Positions 51,290 to 61,992 of a stretch of 64,000 nt of DNA are shown here, in pieces (positions within the stretch are counted from its first letter, which is position 1; each line of letters opens with the position of its first letter). The position numbers and the translations under genes were made by a program. The stretch is from Psychroflexus planctonicus (GTDB lineage: Bacteria; Bacteroidota; Bacteroidia; Flavobacteriales; Flavobacteriaceae): the NCBI RefSeq assembly GCF_014640195.1, contig NZ_BMGM01000013.1, forward strand, positions 1 through 64,000, read 5' to 3'. The notes beneath the pieces are model-generated. The model saw only the letters and a list, made by a program, of their open reading frames with translations. It made no database searches and was not told the origin of the DNA.

Positions 51290-53677
51290 ATGGCTGTTCA
51301 AGTTAAATGCTATCACTGCGGAGATGCTTGTACCGAAGGTGAAATTACTTCGGAAGAGAAAAGCTTTTGCTGTTCAGGTTGCAAAACGGTTTTTGAGATT
51401 TTCTCTGAAAACGATTTGACTTGTTATTATGATTTTCAACAAAATCCCGGCGCCACACCCCCTGAACTGAAAGGGAAATTCGATTATTTAGACAATACTG
51501 AAATTCAACAGAAATTAGTTGATTTTAGCGATGATGGAGTGGAGTCTATTCAACTCTTTATTCCGCATATTCACTGTTCTTCTTGCATTTGGATTTTGGA
51601 AAATTTGAACAAACTGAATCCTCAAATCATCTCTTCTCAAGTCAATTTTCCAGAGAAAAAAATACATGTTACCTACAAAACCGCTTCATTTAATTTGAAG
51701 GATTTGGTAACACTTTTGGCTTCCATCGGTTACGAACCTTATTTGAGTTTGGAAACCATGGATAGAAAGAAAACCGATGTAGACCGCAGTTTGATTTATA
51801 AAATTGGCATCGCAGGTTTTGCTTTTGGAAACGTGATGTTTTTGTCCTTTCCTGAGTATTTTGAAGTTTCGGAATATTGGTTGGAACAGTACAAACCCAT
51901 TTTCCGCTGGTTGATGTTTTTCTTCTCGCTTCCCGTAGTTTTTTATTCTGGAGCAGGCTATTTTGTTTCGGCTTACAAAGGCATCAAAACCAAAATCTTG
52001 AATATTGATGTGCCTATTGCTTTGGGAATTAGCGTTTTATTCATCAGAAGCAGCATCGAAATCATGGCCGATTTGGGCACTGGTTTTTTTGATAGTTTAA
52101 CCGGTTTGGTTTTCTTTTTATTGCTTGGAAAATTAGTTCAACAAAAAACATACACCTTTTTATCTTTTGAGCGGGATTACAAATCTTATTTCCCAATTGC
52201 AGTTACCAAATTGAATCACGATGATGTAAAGGAAGAAGAAAATATTCCTATTTATGAAATTAAAAAAGGAGATCGAATTTTGATTAGAAGTGGTGAACTC
52301 ATTCCCGTAGATGGAATTTTAGTGGAAGGTGATGCAAAAATAGATTACAGTTTTGTTACTGGTGAAGCAAGGACGGTGCATAAAAACAAAGGCGAAAAAT
52401 TATACGCTGGCGGCAAACAACAATTAGGCGCTATTGAAGTTATTGCCGAAAAAGAAGTAGAGCAGAGCTACCTAACTCAACTTTGGAGCCAAGATGCATT
52501 TACCAAAAACAACGAACTTCCTTTCCAAAGTTTAATTGATCAAATCAGTAAACATTTTACTTGGGCGGTTTTAAGTATTGCTTTTGTGTCTACTACTTTT
52601 TGGTTGATTTACGATGCTAGCCTGGCATTGAATGTGCTCACTGCAGTATTGATTATCGCTTGCCCCTGTGCTATTGCTTTGGCTACTCCTTTTACCTTAG
52701 GGAATCTTTTGCGCATTTTCGGTAAACGTGGATTTTATTTGAAAAACACCGAAACCTTAGAACAATTGGCGAGCCTTGATGCTTTTGTGTTCGACAAAAC
52801 AGGAACTTTGAGTAGCTCGGTGGGTGAAGAAATTGCCTACCAAGGTGAAAACCTTACAGAAGAAGATTATTCTTTGTTAAGAACAACGCTCAGAAATTCT
52901 AATCATCCGTTGAGTAGAAAGCTGTATGCCTATTTGAAATCGCAAAACATCGATACCTTAGATGAATTTGAAGAAGAAGTAGGAAAAGGAATAAAAGCGA
53001 AAATCAACAGCAAGGAAATCAAATTAGGTTCGTCTCAATTTGTAAATGTTCCTGTTGATAGTCAAGTAAATGAAACGGCGGTTTATTTTTCTGAAGATGA
53101 AGCCTATCGCGGGAAATTCACATTTTCTGCTCAGTATCGCGATGGCATTTGGGATTTGATGAATGCATTGGCAGACGAATACCAAATTCAAATTGTTTCG
53201 GGTGACAATCAAGCTGAGGAGCAGTATTTAAAATCCATGCTGCCTAAAGTAAAAGAAATGTATTTCAATCAGCAGCCAAAAAACAAACTTGAACGTGTAA
53301 AAGCACTGCAAGATAAAAAGTTAAGCGTTGCCATGATTGGCGACGGGCTAAACGATGCAGGTGCTTTAAAGCAAAGCAATGTAGGCATTGCAGTAGCCGA
53401 AAACATCAATGTTTTTACACCTGCATGCGATGGGATAATCGATGCTAAAAAACTAACTAAGCTCAATCAATATATCGATGTGGCTAAAAGTGGAAAGAAA
53501 ATTATTAAGTGGGCATTTTTCTTTTCTTTTTTATACAATGTGGTTGGACTGTACTTTGCGGTCACTGGTCAATTAACGCCCATTATTGCTGCTATTTTAA
53601 TGCCATTGAGCTCCATTAGTATTGTGGCGTTTACTAGTTTGGCTAGTAAGTTGGTGAGTAAAAAGTTAAGCTTTTAG
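51290..53677 (+). CDS. ccoI: CcoI/FixI-type copper P1B-ATPase
   Basis: 795 residues. An N-terminal Cys-rich metal-binding domain (CYHCGDAC, CCSGC; Cys7, 10, 14, 27, 28, 31) is followed by an HMA-like domain with HIHCSSC (Cys96, Cys99). Eight membrane helices carry the copper site ACPCAIALATPF. The phosphorylation site is FDKTGTL, and the hinge is MIGDGLNDAGAL. This domain plan marks the CcoI/FixI type, which delivers copper for assembly of cbb3 oxidase. The usual neighbours ccoS, ccoN, ccoO and ccoP are not in the adjacent downstream DNA. Confidence 0.88.
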   Translation: MAVQVKCYHCGDACTEGEITSEEKSFCCSGCKTVFEIFSENDLTCYYDFQQNPGATPPELKGKFDYLDNTEIQQKLVDFSDDGVESIQLFIPHIHCSSCIWILENLNKLNPQIISSQVNFPEKKIHVTYKTASFNLKDLVTLLASIGYEPYLSLETMDRKKTDVDRSLIYKIGIAGFAFGNVMFLSFPEYFEVSEYWLEQYKPIFRWLMFFFSLPVVFYSGAGYFVSAYKGIKTKILNIDVPIALGISVLFIRSSIEIMADLGTGFFDSLTGLVFFLLLGKLVQQKTYTFLSFERDYKSYFPIAVTKLNHDDVKEEENIPIYEIKKGDRILIRSGELIPVDGILVEGDAKIDYSFVTGEARTVHKNKGEKLYAGGKQQLGAIEVIAEKEVEQSYLTQLWSQDAFTKNNELPFQSLIDQISKHFTWAVLSIAFVSTTFWLIYDASLALNVLTAVLIIACPCAIALATPFTLGNLLRIFGKRGFYLKNTETLEQLASLDAFVFDKTGTLSSSVGEEIAYQGENLTEEDYSLLRTTLRNSNHPLSRKLYAYLKSQNIDTLDEFEEEVGKGIKAKINSKEIKLGSSQFVNVPVDSQVNETAVYFSEDEAYRGKFTFSAQYRDGIWDLMNALADEYQIQIVSGDNQAEEQYLKSMLPKVKEMYFNQQPKNKLERVKALQDKKLSVAMIGDGLNDAGALKQSNVGIAVAENINVFTPACDGIIDAKKLTKLNQYIDVAKSGKKIIKWAFFFSFLYNVVGLYFAVTGQLTPIIAAILMPLSSISIVAFTSLASKLVSKKLSF

Positions 53678-53705
53678 TTTAAAAACTGATGCATAGACAA
53701 GTAAG

Positions 53706-53734
53706 TTGATTTTGTATAAAATTGGTTATATTTG
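53706..53734 (+). promoter_or_regulatory. promoter with TTG and TATATTTG elements
   Basis: TTG at 53706-53708 and TATATTTG at 53727-53734 are 18 bases apart, a good Bacteroidota promoter spacing. The -7 element ends only 4 bases before the ATG at 53739, so the message would be leaderless or nearly so. Confidence 0.5.
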
Positions 53735-53738
53735 TGTT

Positions 53739-54542
53739 ATGGAATTTTTGATAAAATACCTTAAAACTTTCTTAGCGGCAATTATAATTATGTCTGCTAG
53801 TCTAGGTTTTTCTCAAGAAGATGACCAAAACAAACGCATCATAAGGTTACAAATTTACACGCAAAACTCTTTTGATCAACAATCTACTTCTTCAGATGCT
53901 ATTCGAATTGAATTTACAGACGATGGCTCTAATGAGTATGATAATCGTGATGTTGAAAAGATGGACAATTTAGATGAAAACTTAGCCCGTTTGCTAGGAA
54001 GTTCATTACTTACTATAGAAAATAGAGAACAGCCCTTCGATGGAGAAATTTTACCTTTGTTCATCAATCAATATTCTACTACCAATTATGTGTATAAATT
54101 TCAGATTGAAAACTTTGAAGACTTTAATGTGGTTTTAAACGATAATTACGAAGACACCACATTTCAAGTAGAAGAAGATAGTTTTATTTACAGTTTTAGT
54201 GTTAATCCATCTATAAACGCAAGCACTTCTTTTAATCGTTTTTCCATTCAATTGAACCAAGAAACGATGAGTGTAAATTCTTTTAATAATTCTCCAGATT
54301 TTTCAATTTCACCAAATCCGGTAGTTAGCGATGTAATACATATTAAATCTTCTTCTTTTATAAATGAAAAAGTAAATGTTCAAATCTTTAATCAAGTAGG
54401 GAAATTAGTATTTAAAAAAACTACAACTTTTCCATCTAATGGAGACTTAAGCCTAAATAATTTGAATCTTAATAGTGGTGTATACTTGGTGAAAATTCAA
54501 AGTGGTAAGCATCAGCTTACTAAAAAGATGATCAAGCACTAG
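53739..54542 (+). CDS. T9SS-sorted secreted protein
   Basis: 267 residues from ATG 53739; the frame continues to a TTG at 53706 that lies inside the promoter. A signal peptide (TFLAAIIIMSASLGFSQ) is followed by an acidic beta-rich domain (residues about 30-170) without a known family. A type A sorting domain then starts at FSISPNPVVSDVIHIKS and ends LTKKMIKH. It should be exported through the type IX system. Its sorting domain is clearly different from those of the 44-45 kb pair. Confidence 0.82.
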   Translation: MEFLIKYLKTFLAAIIIMSASLGFSQEDDQNKRIIRLQIYTQNSFDQQSTSSDAIRIEFTDDGSNEYDNRDVEKMDNLDENLARLLGSSLLTIENREQPFDGEILPLFINQYSTTNYVYKFQIENFEDFNVVLNDNYEDTTFQVEEDSFIYSFSVNPSINASTSFNRFSIQLNQETMSVNSFNNSPDFSISPNPVVSDVIHIKSSSFINEKVNVQIFNQVGKLVFKKTTTFPSNGDLSLNNLNLNSGVYLVKIQSGKHQLTKKMIKH

Positions 54543-54557
54543 TAATTTAATCGAATT

Positions 54558-55091
54558 TTATTTTAATTTTTTATGAAGTTTTTGTTTTGCTCTGTGCGCC
54601 TTAACTTTTAAATTATTTATCGGAATTTGTAACTCTTCTGAAATTTCTTTGAAGCTTTTACACTCTAAGTAATATTTTTGAAGCACGATTTGGTAGTCTT
54701 TTTGAAGCTTTTTCAGTTCGCTAATTACAATTTCTTCATTGGTATTGTTTTCTTGAATATCTTCACCTATAGATGTGTCTTCAGCAATTTTTAAACTGTA
54801 ATTATTAATTTCTTGTGTGTCTAATTTCTTTTTCCTGTATTCATCTATCAAACCGTTTTTCGCAATTTGAACAAGCCAGGTTTTGAATTCATATTTCGGA
54901 TTAAACTGTTCGATTTTATCAAAGGCTTTAGCGAAACTTTCAATACAAACTTCTTCACTTAAATATGCATTTTGAGTTTGTTTCAGAATAAAATGATATA
55001 CATAATTCCAATAGTGTTCAACCAGAAAATTAAACCCAAGCTGGTTTCCTGACTTAGCAAGTTCAATGTGTTTAATTTCTTTTTCTGTCAT
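54558..55091 (-). CDS. ECF-type RNA polymerase sigma factor
   Basis: 177 residues. Region 2 includes LSEEVCIESFAKAFDKIEQF and FKTWLVQIAKNGLIDEYR. Region 4 includes LQKDYQIVLQKYYLECKSFK and ISEELQIPINNLKVKAHRAK. No anti-sigma gene is adjacent. Instead the gene abuts, without a gap, a glycosyltransferase gene on the same strand, which suggests that the sigma factor is made together with that enzyme. Confidence 0.9.
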   Translation of the reverse strand: MTEKEIKHIELAKSGNQLGFNFLVEHYWNYVYHFILKQTQNAYLSEEVCIESFAKAFDKIEQFNPKYEFKTWLVQIAKNGLIDEYRKKKLDTQEINNYSLKIAEDTSIGEDIQENNTNEEIVISELKKLQKDYQIVLQKYYLECKSFKEISEELQIPINNLKVKAHRAKQKLHKKLK

Positions 55092-56192
55092 TTATTTCCA
55101 TTTCCTAAAGGGTGAAACTAAATTCGATATAAATAAGCAAAACTGAAAACAAATTAAGCTAAAATCTAAAATAGGACTTAGGTACCACAGTTTAGCTTCA
55201 TTTAGTTTTGTTGAAGCAAGTTTATAAATCAGAAGTAATATTACGCATAGCATACTAAAAACCATCCAAAAACTTTCTGAATTTGAAAGGAATGTCATTG
55301 CGATGAAACTCATCCAAAAAGCAAACTTGGTAATGAAAATCCCAGATAATATAAACTGATCTTTAAATTGATAGTGAGCAGCTGTACTTATGTGTCTGCT
55401 TTTTTGTTTCCACCATGATTTTAAACTTGGCTCTGCATGGCTATAAGCAAAACTATGTTTAGCTAGTTGAATTTTAATTTGAGTTAGCTGTTTTGCTTTC
55501 TGAATCCACAAATCATCATCACCAGAAAGCAATTTTTTTTCTGCTTTTGAGAATTTAATTTCTTTATCCAATTGTTTTGTGTAAGCTAAATTTCTTCCTA
55601 CACCCATATATGGAGCATTATAAAGTGCAGCTGTAAAATACTGAAGTGCCGTAGTTAGGGTTTCAAAACGCTGTAGTTTATTTAGAAAATAAGATTTAGT
55701 GAAATGTGGAGCATATCCTAAAACAACTTGAGATTCTTTTTGAATCTCAGAAACCATAATAGTTAACCAAGTAGTTGAATTTACTAGACAATCTGCATCT
55801 GTTAAGACATAAACGCTTCCTTGGGCTTTTTTTTTAGCCAAAGCAAGTGCTTTTTTTTTACTTGATTTTTCTGTTGTTGTAAAAACTTTCAGGTGAGCGT
55901 AATTTTTTTGAAAGGACTCTAAAACTTGCAGCGTATTATCTGAAGATTGGTCATTGACCACAACTACTTCGAAATGCGGATGATTTTGTTTTAAAATAAT
56001 AGGAAGGTGGAGCTGTAGATTTTTAGCTTCGTTTTTTGCACAAATCAATACAGAAACAAACTGGGAGTCTTTTGTAGAAGGAGTAGAGTTGGTTGAGTTA
56101 TAAAATAGAAGCTTTAAAAAGCTCAATAGATAAATAAAGTATAAACTTGAAGCTGTAAAAAAAATCCATTCTAATACAGCCAAGAAATTCAT
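55092..56192 (-). CDS. family 2 glycosyltransferase, membrane-bound
   Basis: 366 residues. A membrane helix at the N-terminus is followed by a GT-A domain: SVLICAKNEAKNLQLHLPII, VVVNDQSSDNTLQVL, the acidic DADCL metal-binding motif (VLTDADCLV), LLSGDDDLW and the acceptor region QKSRHISTAAHYQ. Two or three C-terminal helices complete it. It likely transfers a sugar to a lipid or polysaccharide at the inner membrane; the sugar is not evident. The gene is flush with its neighbours on both sides. Confidence 0.88.
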   Translation of the reverse strand: MNFLAVLEWIFFTASSLYFIYLLSFLKLLFYNSTNSTPSTKDSQFVSVLICAKNEAKNLQLHLPIILKQNHPHFEVVVVNDQSSDNTLQVLESFQKNYAHLKVFTTTEKSSKKKALALAKKKAQGSVYVLTDADCLVNSTTWLTIMVSEIQKESQVVLGYAPHFTKSYFLNKLQRFETLTTALQYFTAALYNAPYMGVGRNLAYTKQLDKEIKFSKAEKKLLSGDDDLWIQKAKQLTQIKIQLAKHSFAYSHAEPSLKSWWKQKSRHISTAAHYQFKDQFILSGIFITKFAFWMSFIAMTFLSNSESFWMVFSMLCVILLLIYKLASTKLNEAKLWYLSPILDFSLICFQFCLFISNLVSPFRKWK

Positions 56193-56402
56193 TTAGGACA
56201 CTTTACTCACTTGGTCTTTTTTGCAATCTTGCTCATCTGGCATTTTACCACAAAAACTGCAAGATTCTCCATCTTTATTTAAAAAAGGACTTTGGCTTGC
56301 ACAAGTTCCAGCGAATTTTCCGTCTTTTTTACCCCAGATTTTAATGGCGATACCTGCAAATGCTAAGGCTAATAATGCTATGCTAATCAATAATAATTTC
56401 AT
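56193..56402 (-). CDS. small Cys-rich membrane protein
   Basis: 69 residues. One N-terminal membrane helix is followed by IKIWGKKDGKFAGTCASQSP and DGESCSFCGKMPDEQDC, with four Cys (CASQSP, CSFC, DC) that may bind a metal or an iron-sulfur cluster. Similar short proteins annotated as membrane or secreted protein are widespread in Flavobacteria and unexplained. It is the first gene of the run with the glycosyltransferase and sigma factor. Confidence 0.75.
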   Translation of the reverse strand: MKLLLISIALLALAFAGIAIKIWGKKDGKFAGTCASQSPFLNKDGESCSFCGKMPDEQDCKKDQVSKVS

Positions 56403-56465
56403 ATTACAAATATATAGATTTTCCTGTTTTTAAGTGATGCTTTAACAAGCTTATCTTACATAAAA

Positions 56466-56984
56466 TTAAGCTCCTTCTTTTTTAATCAACGATATGGGTT
56501 TTTGTAAAACCATATTGTTAGGATATACAATTAATTCTCCATCACTAGTTCTTAGATGCATTTGAAAAGCTCTTATGTCTTCTATTTTGGCTTCAATTGG
56601 ATGTTCTTTATCATGAATTTTTATGTCGTCTCCAATTTTAAACGGACAAGAAAAAAACATAATTACACCAGAAGTAATATTGCTTAAAATAGACCAAATG
56701 GCAAATAAACCAATTCCAATTACAGCAAAAACCGATGAGAAAATCCAAACCAAATCTTCTGCTTGAACACCCCAAGTAAACATAAGCGCAAATATCATTA
56801 TAAAGGAAACCAACACGTTTATGTATTTAAACATTAGCTTGGTTCTACCAATGTTGAAATCTCCAATTCTAGCAATTCGGTTTGCTGATTTTTTTAAAGT
56901 AAACCTCCAAATAATTAATGCAATAATCAGTATCACACTAATAATGATCTCTTTGGTTAGACCAGAAAAAAAGTTTTCTAACAT
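56466..56984 (-). CDS. small mechanosensitive ion channel, MscS family
   Basis: 172 residues, shorter than E. coli MscS (286). Two or three membrane helices are followed by the pore-lining and beta domain (WSILSNITSGVIMFFSCPFK, IGDDIKIHDKEHPIEAKIED, LVYPNNMVLQKPI-like end: ELIVYPNNMVLQKPIS). It should open under membrane tension to release solutes. It begins 2 bases after the stop of the lipoprotein gene on the same strand. Confidence 0.9.
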   Translation of the reverse strand: MLENFFSGLTKEIIISVILIIALIIWRFTLKKSANRIARIGDFNIGRTKLMFKYINVLVSFIMIFALMFTWGVQAEDLVWIFSSVFAVIGIGLFAIWSILSNITSGVIMFFSCPFKIGDDIKIHDKEHPIEAKIEDIRAFQMHLRTSDGELIVYPNNMVLQKPISLIKKEGA

Positions 56985-56986
56985 TT

Positions 56987-57913
56987 TTAAAGTTTTAATG
57001 AATCTCTTAAAAAGCTGTGGTTACTTTGATTTTTATTCCAATAATCAATTCTCATTTCAGCTACTTTAATAGCTTTTGTAATGTATGTACTATCATTTTT
57101 TGTTGTTGATTCTTCCCAACTCAAAATGGCGTATGGAGCTTTTAATTCTTGAGTTATTTCTAAATTTCGATTTAAACTAGGGTAGTGGATTTTGGTTTTT
57201 AGAAGTTCATTTTCTTCAGTTTGACTAATTCTTACTTTGTATGCTTTTACATTTATATTGTTGAGCCTTAAATATTCAAAACTAGGTAAGATTTCGGTTT
57301 GCGTTGTGTCAATTTCTCGAGGAAATATCCTTAGTTTATTCCATAGTCCATTTTCTGTTTGTGTTTTTGACAAAGCTAAATTTTGGTTACCAATTTTTTG
57401 AAAATAGGAATTTACTTGAACTTCCATTTCATCTCTATTTTCTAGCATTATAAAACTTTGGCCACACCATTCTTGAATACTAGCCGATATTTTAGCTACT
57501 TGATTATTGTTTTCCATCGGTAAAAAAGAACTTTGCATAATGTGATAAGGATAAATTCCTGTATTGAAGGTTTTTGTTGAGTTCAATTTCAAAACAGAAA
57601 AATCACCTTTGCTTTTTTGGTCGGTTTTCACCAGTTGATTTTCATCAAAATCTTCGGTTACATAAACAAGAACTGCTTTGCCTTTTCTTTCTTCACCATA
57701 ACGTTGTTGTACCAAATTATAACTAGAAATTTCAGCTAAACCACTATACCAATAGTTTTTTGTTTCTTCTGAAAGCATTATGTTTTCAGATGTTTTCTCT
57801 TTCTGTTTTGCAATAGAAGTGTCGGTTGTAGTATCACATGAAAAGACTAAAATGCTCCAAATGCATGTAAGAAATAAATTGAAAGTATGCGGCTTCATTT
57901 TGTTATTTTTCAT
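56987..57913 (-). CDS. envelope lipoprotein of the family often labelled septum formation inhibitor Maf
   Basis: 308 residues, or 303 from the ATG at 57898, which gives a cleaner lipoprotein signal (FNLFLTCIWSILVFSCDTT). The motifs NYWYSGLAEISSYNLVQQRYG and KAVLVYVTEDFDENQLVK are those of a Bacteroidota family that databases often name Maf, although it lacks the nucleotide pyrophosphatase fold of true Maf proteins. Its real role is unknown. MscS follows 2 bases after the stop, so the pair is co-transcribed. Confidence 0.75.
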   Translation of the reverse strand: MKNNKMKPHTFNLFLTCIWSILVFSCDTTTDTSIAKQKEKTSENIMLSEETKNYWYSGLAEISSYNLVQQRYGEERKGKAVLVYVTEDFDENQLVKTDQKSKGDFSVLKLNSTKTFNTGIYPYHIMQSSFLPMENNNQVAKISASIQEWCGQSFIMLENRDEMEVQVNSYFQKIGNQNLALSKTQTENGLWNKLRIFPREIDTTQTEILPSFEYLRLNNINVKAYKVRISQTEENELLKTKIHYPSLNRNLEITQELKAPYAILSWEESTTKNDSTYITKAIKVAEMRIDYWNKNQSNHSFLRDSLKL

Positions 57914-57952
57914 GTTGCAAAATTACTAAATAAAACTCAAGAAATTTGATTT

Positions 57953-57985
57953 ACAAAAAAGCTGCTTCAATAAAGAAACAGCTTA
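57953..57985 (-). terminator. intrinsic terminator of the PhnB-like gene
   Basis: Minus-strand stem AAGCTGTTTC / GAAGCAGCTT (one mismatch) with a short loop is followed by TTTTT. It lies 24 bases after the stop at 58009. Confidence 0.7.
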
Positions 57986-58008
57986 AATAACTAGCTAAAA
58001 AGCTTAGA

Positions 58009-58407
58009 TTATTTTGCATTAATCATCCATCCAATTCCAAATTGGTCTGTAATTCTTCCAAAATGCGCACCCCAACTTGTTTTCTGAAAATCAGTTTGAA
58101 TTTTTCCAGATGCAGCTAAATGTTTAAATATTTCTTTTGCCTTTTCATGATTATCAAAATCAATACTCATCTGTACATTTGTGCCATTGGTTATCGGCGT
58201 ATCTGGTGAAGCGTCATAGCCCATAATGTGAAATCCTTTTCCTTTCAGTTCAGCGTGTTGCAGTTTGTTTCTATACTGTTCAGGAATATCTATTTTTTGA
58301 TTTTCATAAGTCTGTCTGTTGATAATTTCACCACCAAATAGGGATTGGTAAAAATCAAATGCTTGTTGACATTGACCGTTAAACGATAAATATGCTTGAA
58401 TTTTCAT
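58009..58407 (-). CDS. PhnB-like glyoxalase/VOC-family protein
   Basis: 132 residues. AYLSFNGQCQQAFDFYQSLFG and GFHIMGYDASPD together with FGRITDQFGIGWMI follow the PhnB/DUF899-type VOC fold. No catalytic chemistry can be assigned; many members bind metals or small ligands, and the name PhnB is historical. It is a single-gene unit with its own terminator. Confidence 0.88.
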   Translation of the reverse strand: MKIQAYLSFNGQCQQAFDFYQSLFGGEIINRQTYENQKIDIPEQYRNKLQHAELKGKGFHIMGYDASPDTPITNGTNVQMSIDFDNHEKAKEIFKHLAASGKIQTDFQKTSWGAHFGRITDQFGIGWMINAK

Positions 58408-58616
58408 AGTATTAATTTTTTGAATTCACCTTAAAATAATGATTTGTAGTACCAATTTGTTTAAATGTATCCTAAAACTTCAAATTGAATTAAATTTATT
58501 TGAAATAGAATTTTTATTTCTTTCGAAAACTCAGGTTTTGAACTCAGCCTCAGTTAGACTCATTCATTTTTCCTTTATATTTTCTTAGCTACATTTTATA
58601 ATCATATTGGTGTTCC
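58408..58616. other. intergenic region upstream of the PhnB-like gene
   Basis: AT-rich and without a supported frame. It must hold the promoter of the minus-strand gene at 58407, but no exact TAnnTTTG element close to it was seen. Confidence 0.35.
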
Positions 58617-58652
58617 AAAAAAAAATGCTGCTTCTTATGAAACAGCATTTTT
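58617..58652 (-). terminator. intrinsic terminator of icd
   Basis: Minus-strand stem AAAAATGCTG / CAGCATTTTT with a 12-base loop and trailing T run lies 22 bases after the icd stop. The symmetry would let it work in either direction. Confidence 0.75.
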
Positions 58653-58673
58653 AAAATAATTACAATGAATAGT

Positions 58674-60902
<2,229 letters not shown>

Positions 60903-61050
60903 TTAAGTTTAATATGAAATTGAAAATGCCCAAAAATGAGCATTACATTAAAAGCATGCCAAATATAGTGAAAATGACTTATTTGAAGAAACCAAGCAGC
61001 GCATCATTTGTTGCTAGAAGTCACAAACTTGGAGAATAAAAATATATTCA

Positions 61051-61077
61051 AAAAAAAATCCCTAATTAAAGGGATTT
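61051..61077 (-). terminator. intrinsic terminator of rplS
   Basis: Minus-strand stem AAATCCCT / AGGGATTT with a 6-base loop is followed by a run of T. It lies 23 bases after the rplS stop. Confidence 0.8.
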
Positions 61078-61099
61078 AGTAAAATCAAAATCAATTTGA

Positions 61100-61471
61100 T
61101 TAGGCTTTCTTCTTAGGTGTTTGAGCTGTCATTTTTTCTTTAATTCTTGCTCTTTTACCAGTAAGTTCTCTAAAGTAGTAAATTCTTGCTCTTCTTACAC
61201 TACCTTGTTTGTTTACTTCAATTTTCTGAAGTGCAGGCATGTTGATAGGGAAAATACGTTCTACACCAACTGTACCGCTCATTTTTCTTACGGTGAAAGT
61301 TTTTGTAGCACCACTACCTTTAACTTGTATAACAGTTCCTTTAAAAAACTGTGTACGTGTTTTTTGTCCTTCCTTGATTTCGTAATAAGCTGTTATGGTA
61401 TCACCAGCTTTAAATTCAGGAAAGTCTTTTTTCTCAATAAATTCGCTTTCTACAAATTTAACTAAATCCAT
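61100..61471 (-). CDS. rplS: 50S ribosomal protein L19
   Basis: 123 residues starting MDLVKFVESEFIEKKDFPEF. L19 sits at the subunit interface. Typical text is FKAGDTITAYYEIKEGQKTR, GTVIQVKGSGATKTFTVRK and GVERIFPINMPALQKIEV, followed by KRARIKEK. The frame continues 12 codons upstream, but the ATG at 61471 matches the family. A short Lys-rich tail (TPKKKA) extends the C-terminus slightly beyond the E. coli length. It is followed by its own terminator. Confidence 0.97.
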   Translation of the reverse strand: MDLVKFVESEFIEKKDFPEFKAGDTITAYYEIKEGQKTRTQFFKGTVIQVKGSGATKTFTVRKMSGTVGVERIFPINMPALQKIEVNKQGSVRRARIYYFRELTGKRARIKEKMTAQTPKKKA

Positions 61472-61967
61472 GTTTTCAATATTTGAATTAAGTAAAGCAA
61501 CATTCACGATTTTCGCCAGCGGTTATTTTACGGTTTGCAAATTTACAATTTAATATTTTATACTGGAAACATATTTCTAAAATATTTTTAAGCCTGTAAT
61601 GATGATTTGAAACTGGTTTTGAAGTAACAGTTAAGCTACATTTTTCATCAAAAATGATTAGGATTTATGGTGTGTAAAATTCTGTTTTATAAATAATTAA
61701 AATGAAGTTGTATTCAAATGAAATCATATAACGAACACTAAGCAATACAATGTTTACATGGAATAAACGCTAAATTTAAAAAAAGTTACTTTTATGTGTT
61801 CGAAGGGTTTTAAAATAAATATTTAAGGCTATATCAGTTGGTTCAAAACTACATCAAAGATGTTAAAAATGATAGCTAAAGTAGGATTTTACATTATGTC
61901 ATTGTTATATTGTAAAGTTATATTAAATATTTTATAAAATTTAGACGTATTTTAACTTTCAAATAAA
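61472..61967. other. about 500-bp AT-rich intergenic region
   Basis: Between the divergent rplS and the surface-protein gene. No frame, repeat or structured element can be supported. It must hold the rplS promoter on the minus strand. Confidence 0.4.
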
Positions 61968-61975
61968 TATATTTG
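61968..61975 (+). promoter_or_regulatory. TAnnTTTG promoter element
   Basis: TATATTTG matches the -7 consensus and lies 17 bases before the ATG of the surface-protein gene. No -33 element is obvious. Confidence 0.5.
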
Positions 61976-61992
61976 GAAAAAACCCAAACATC

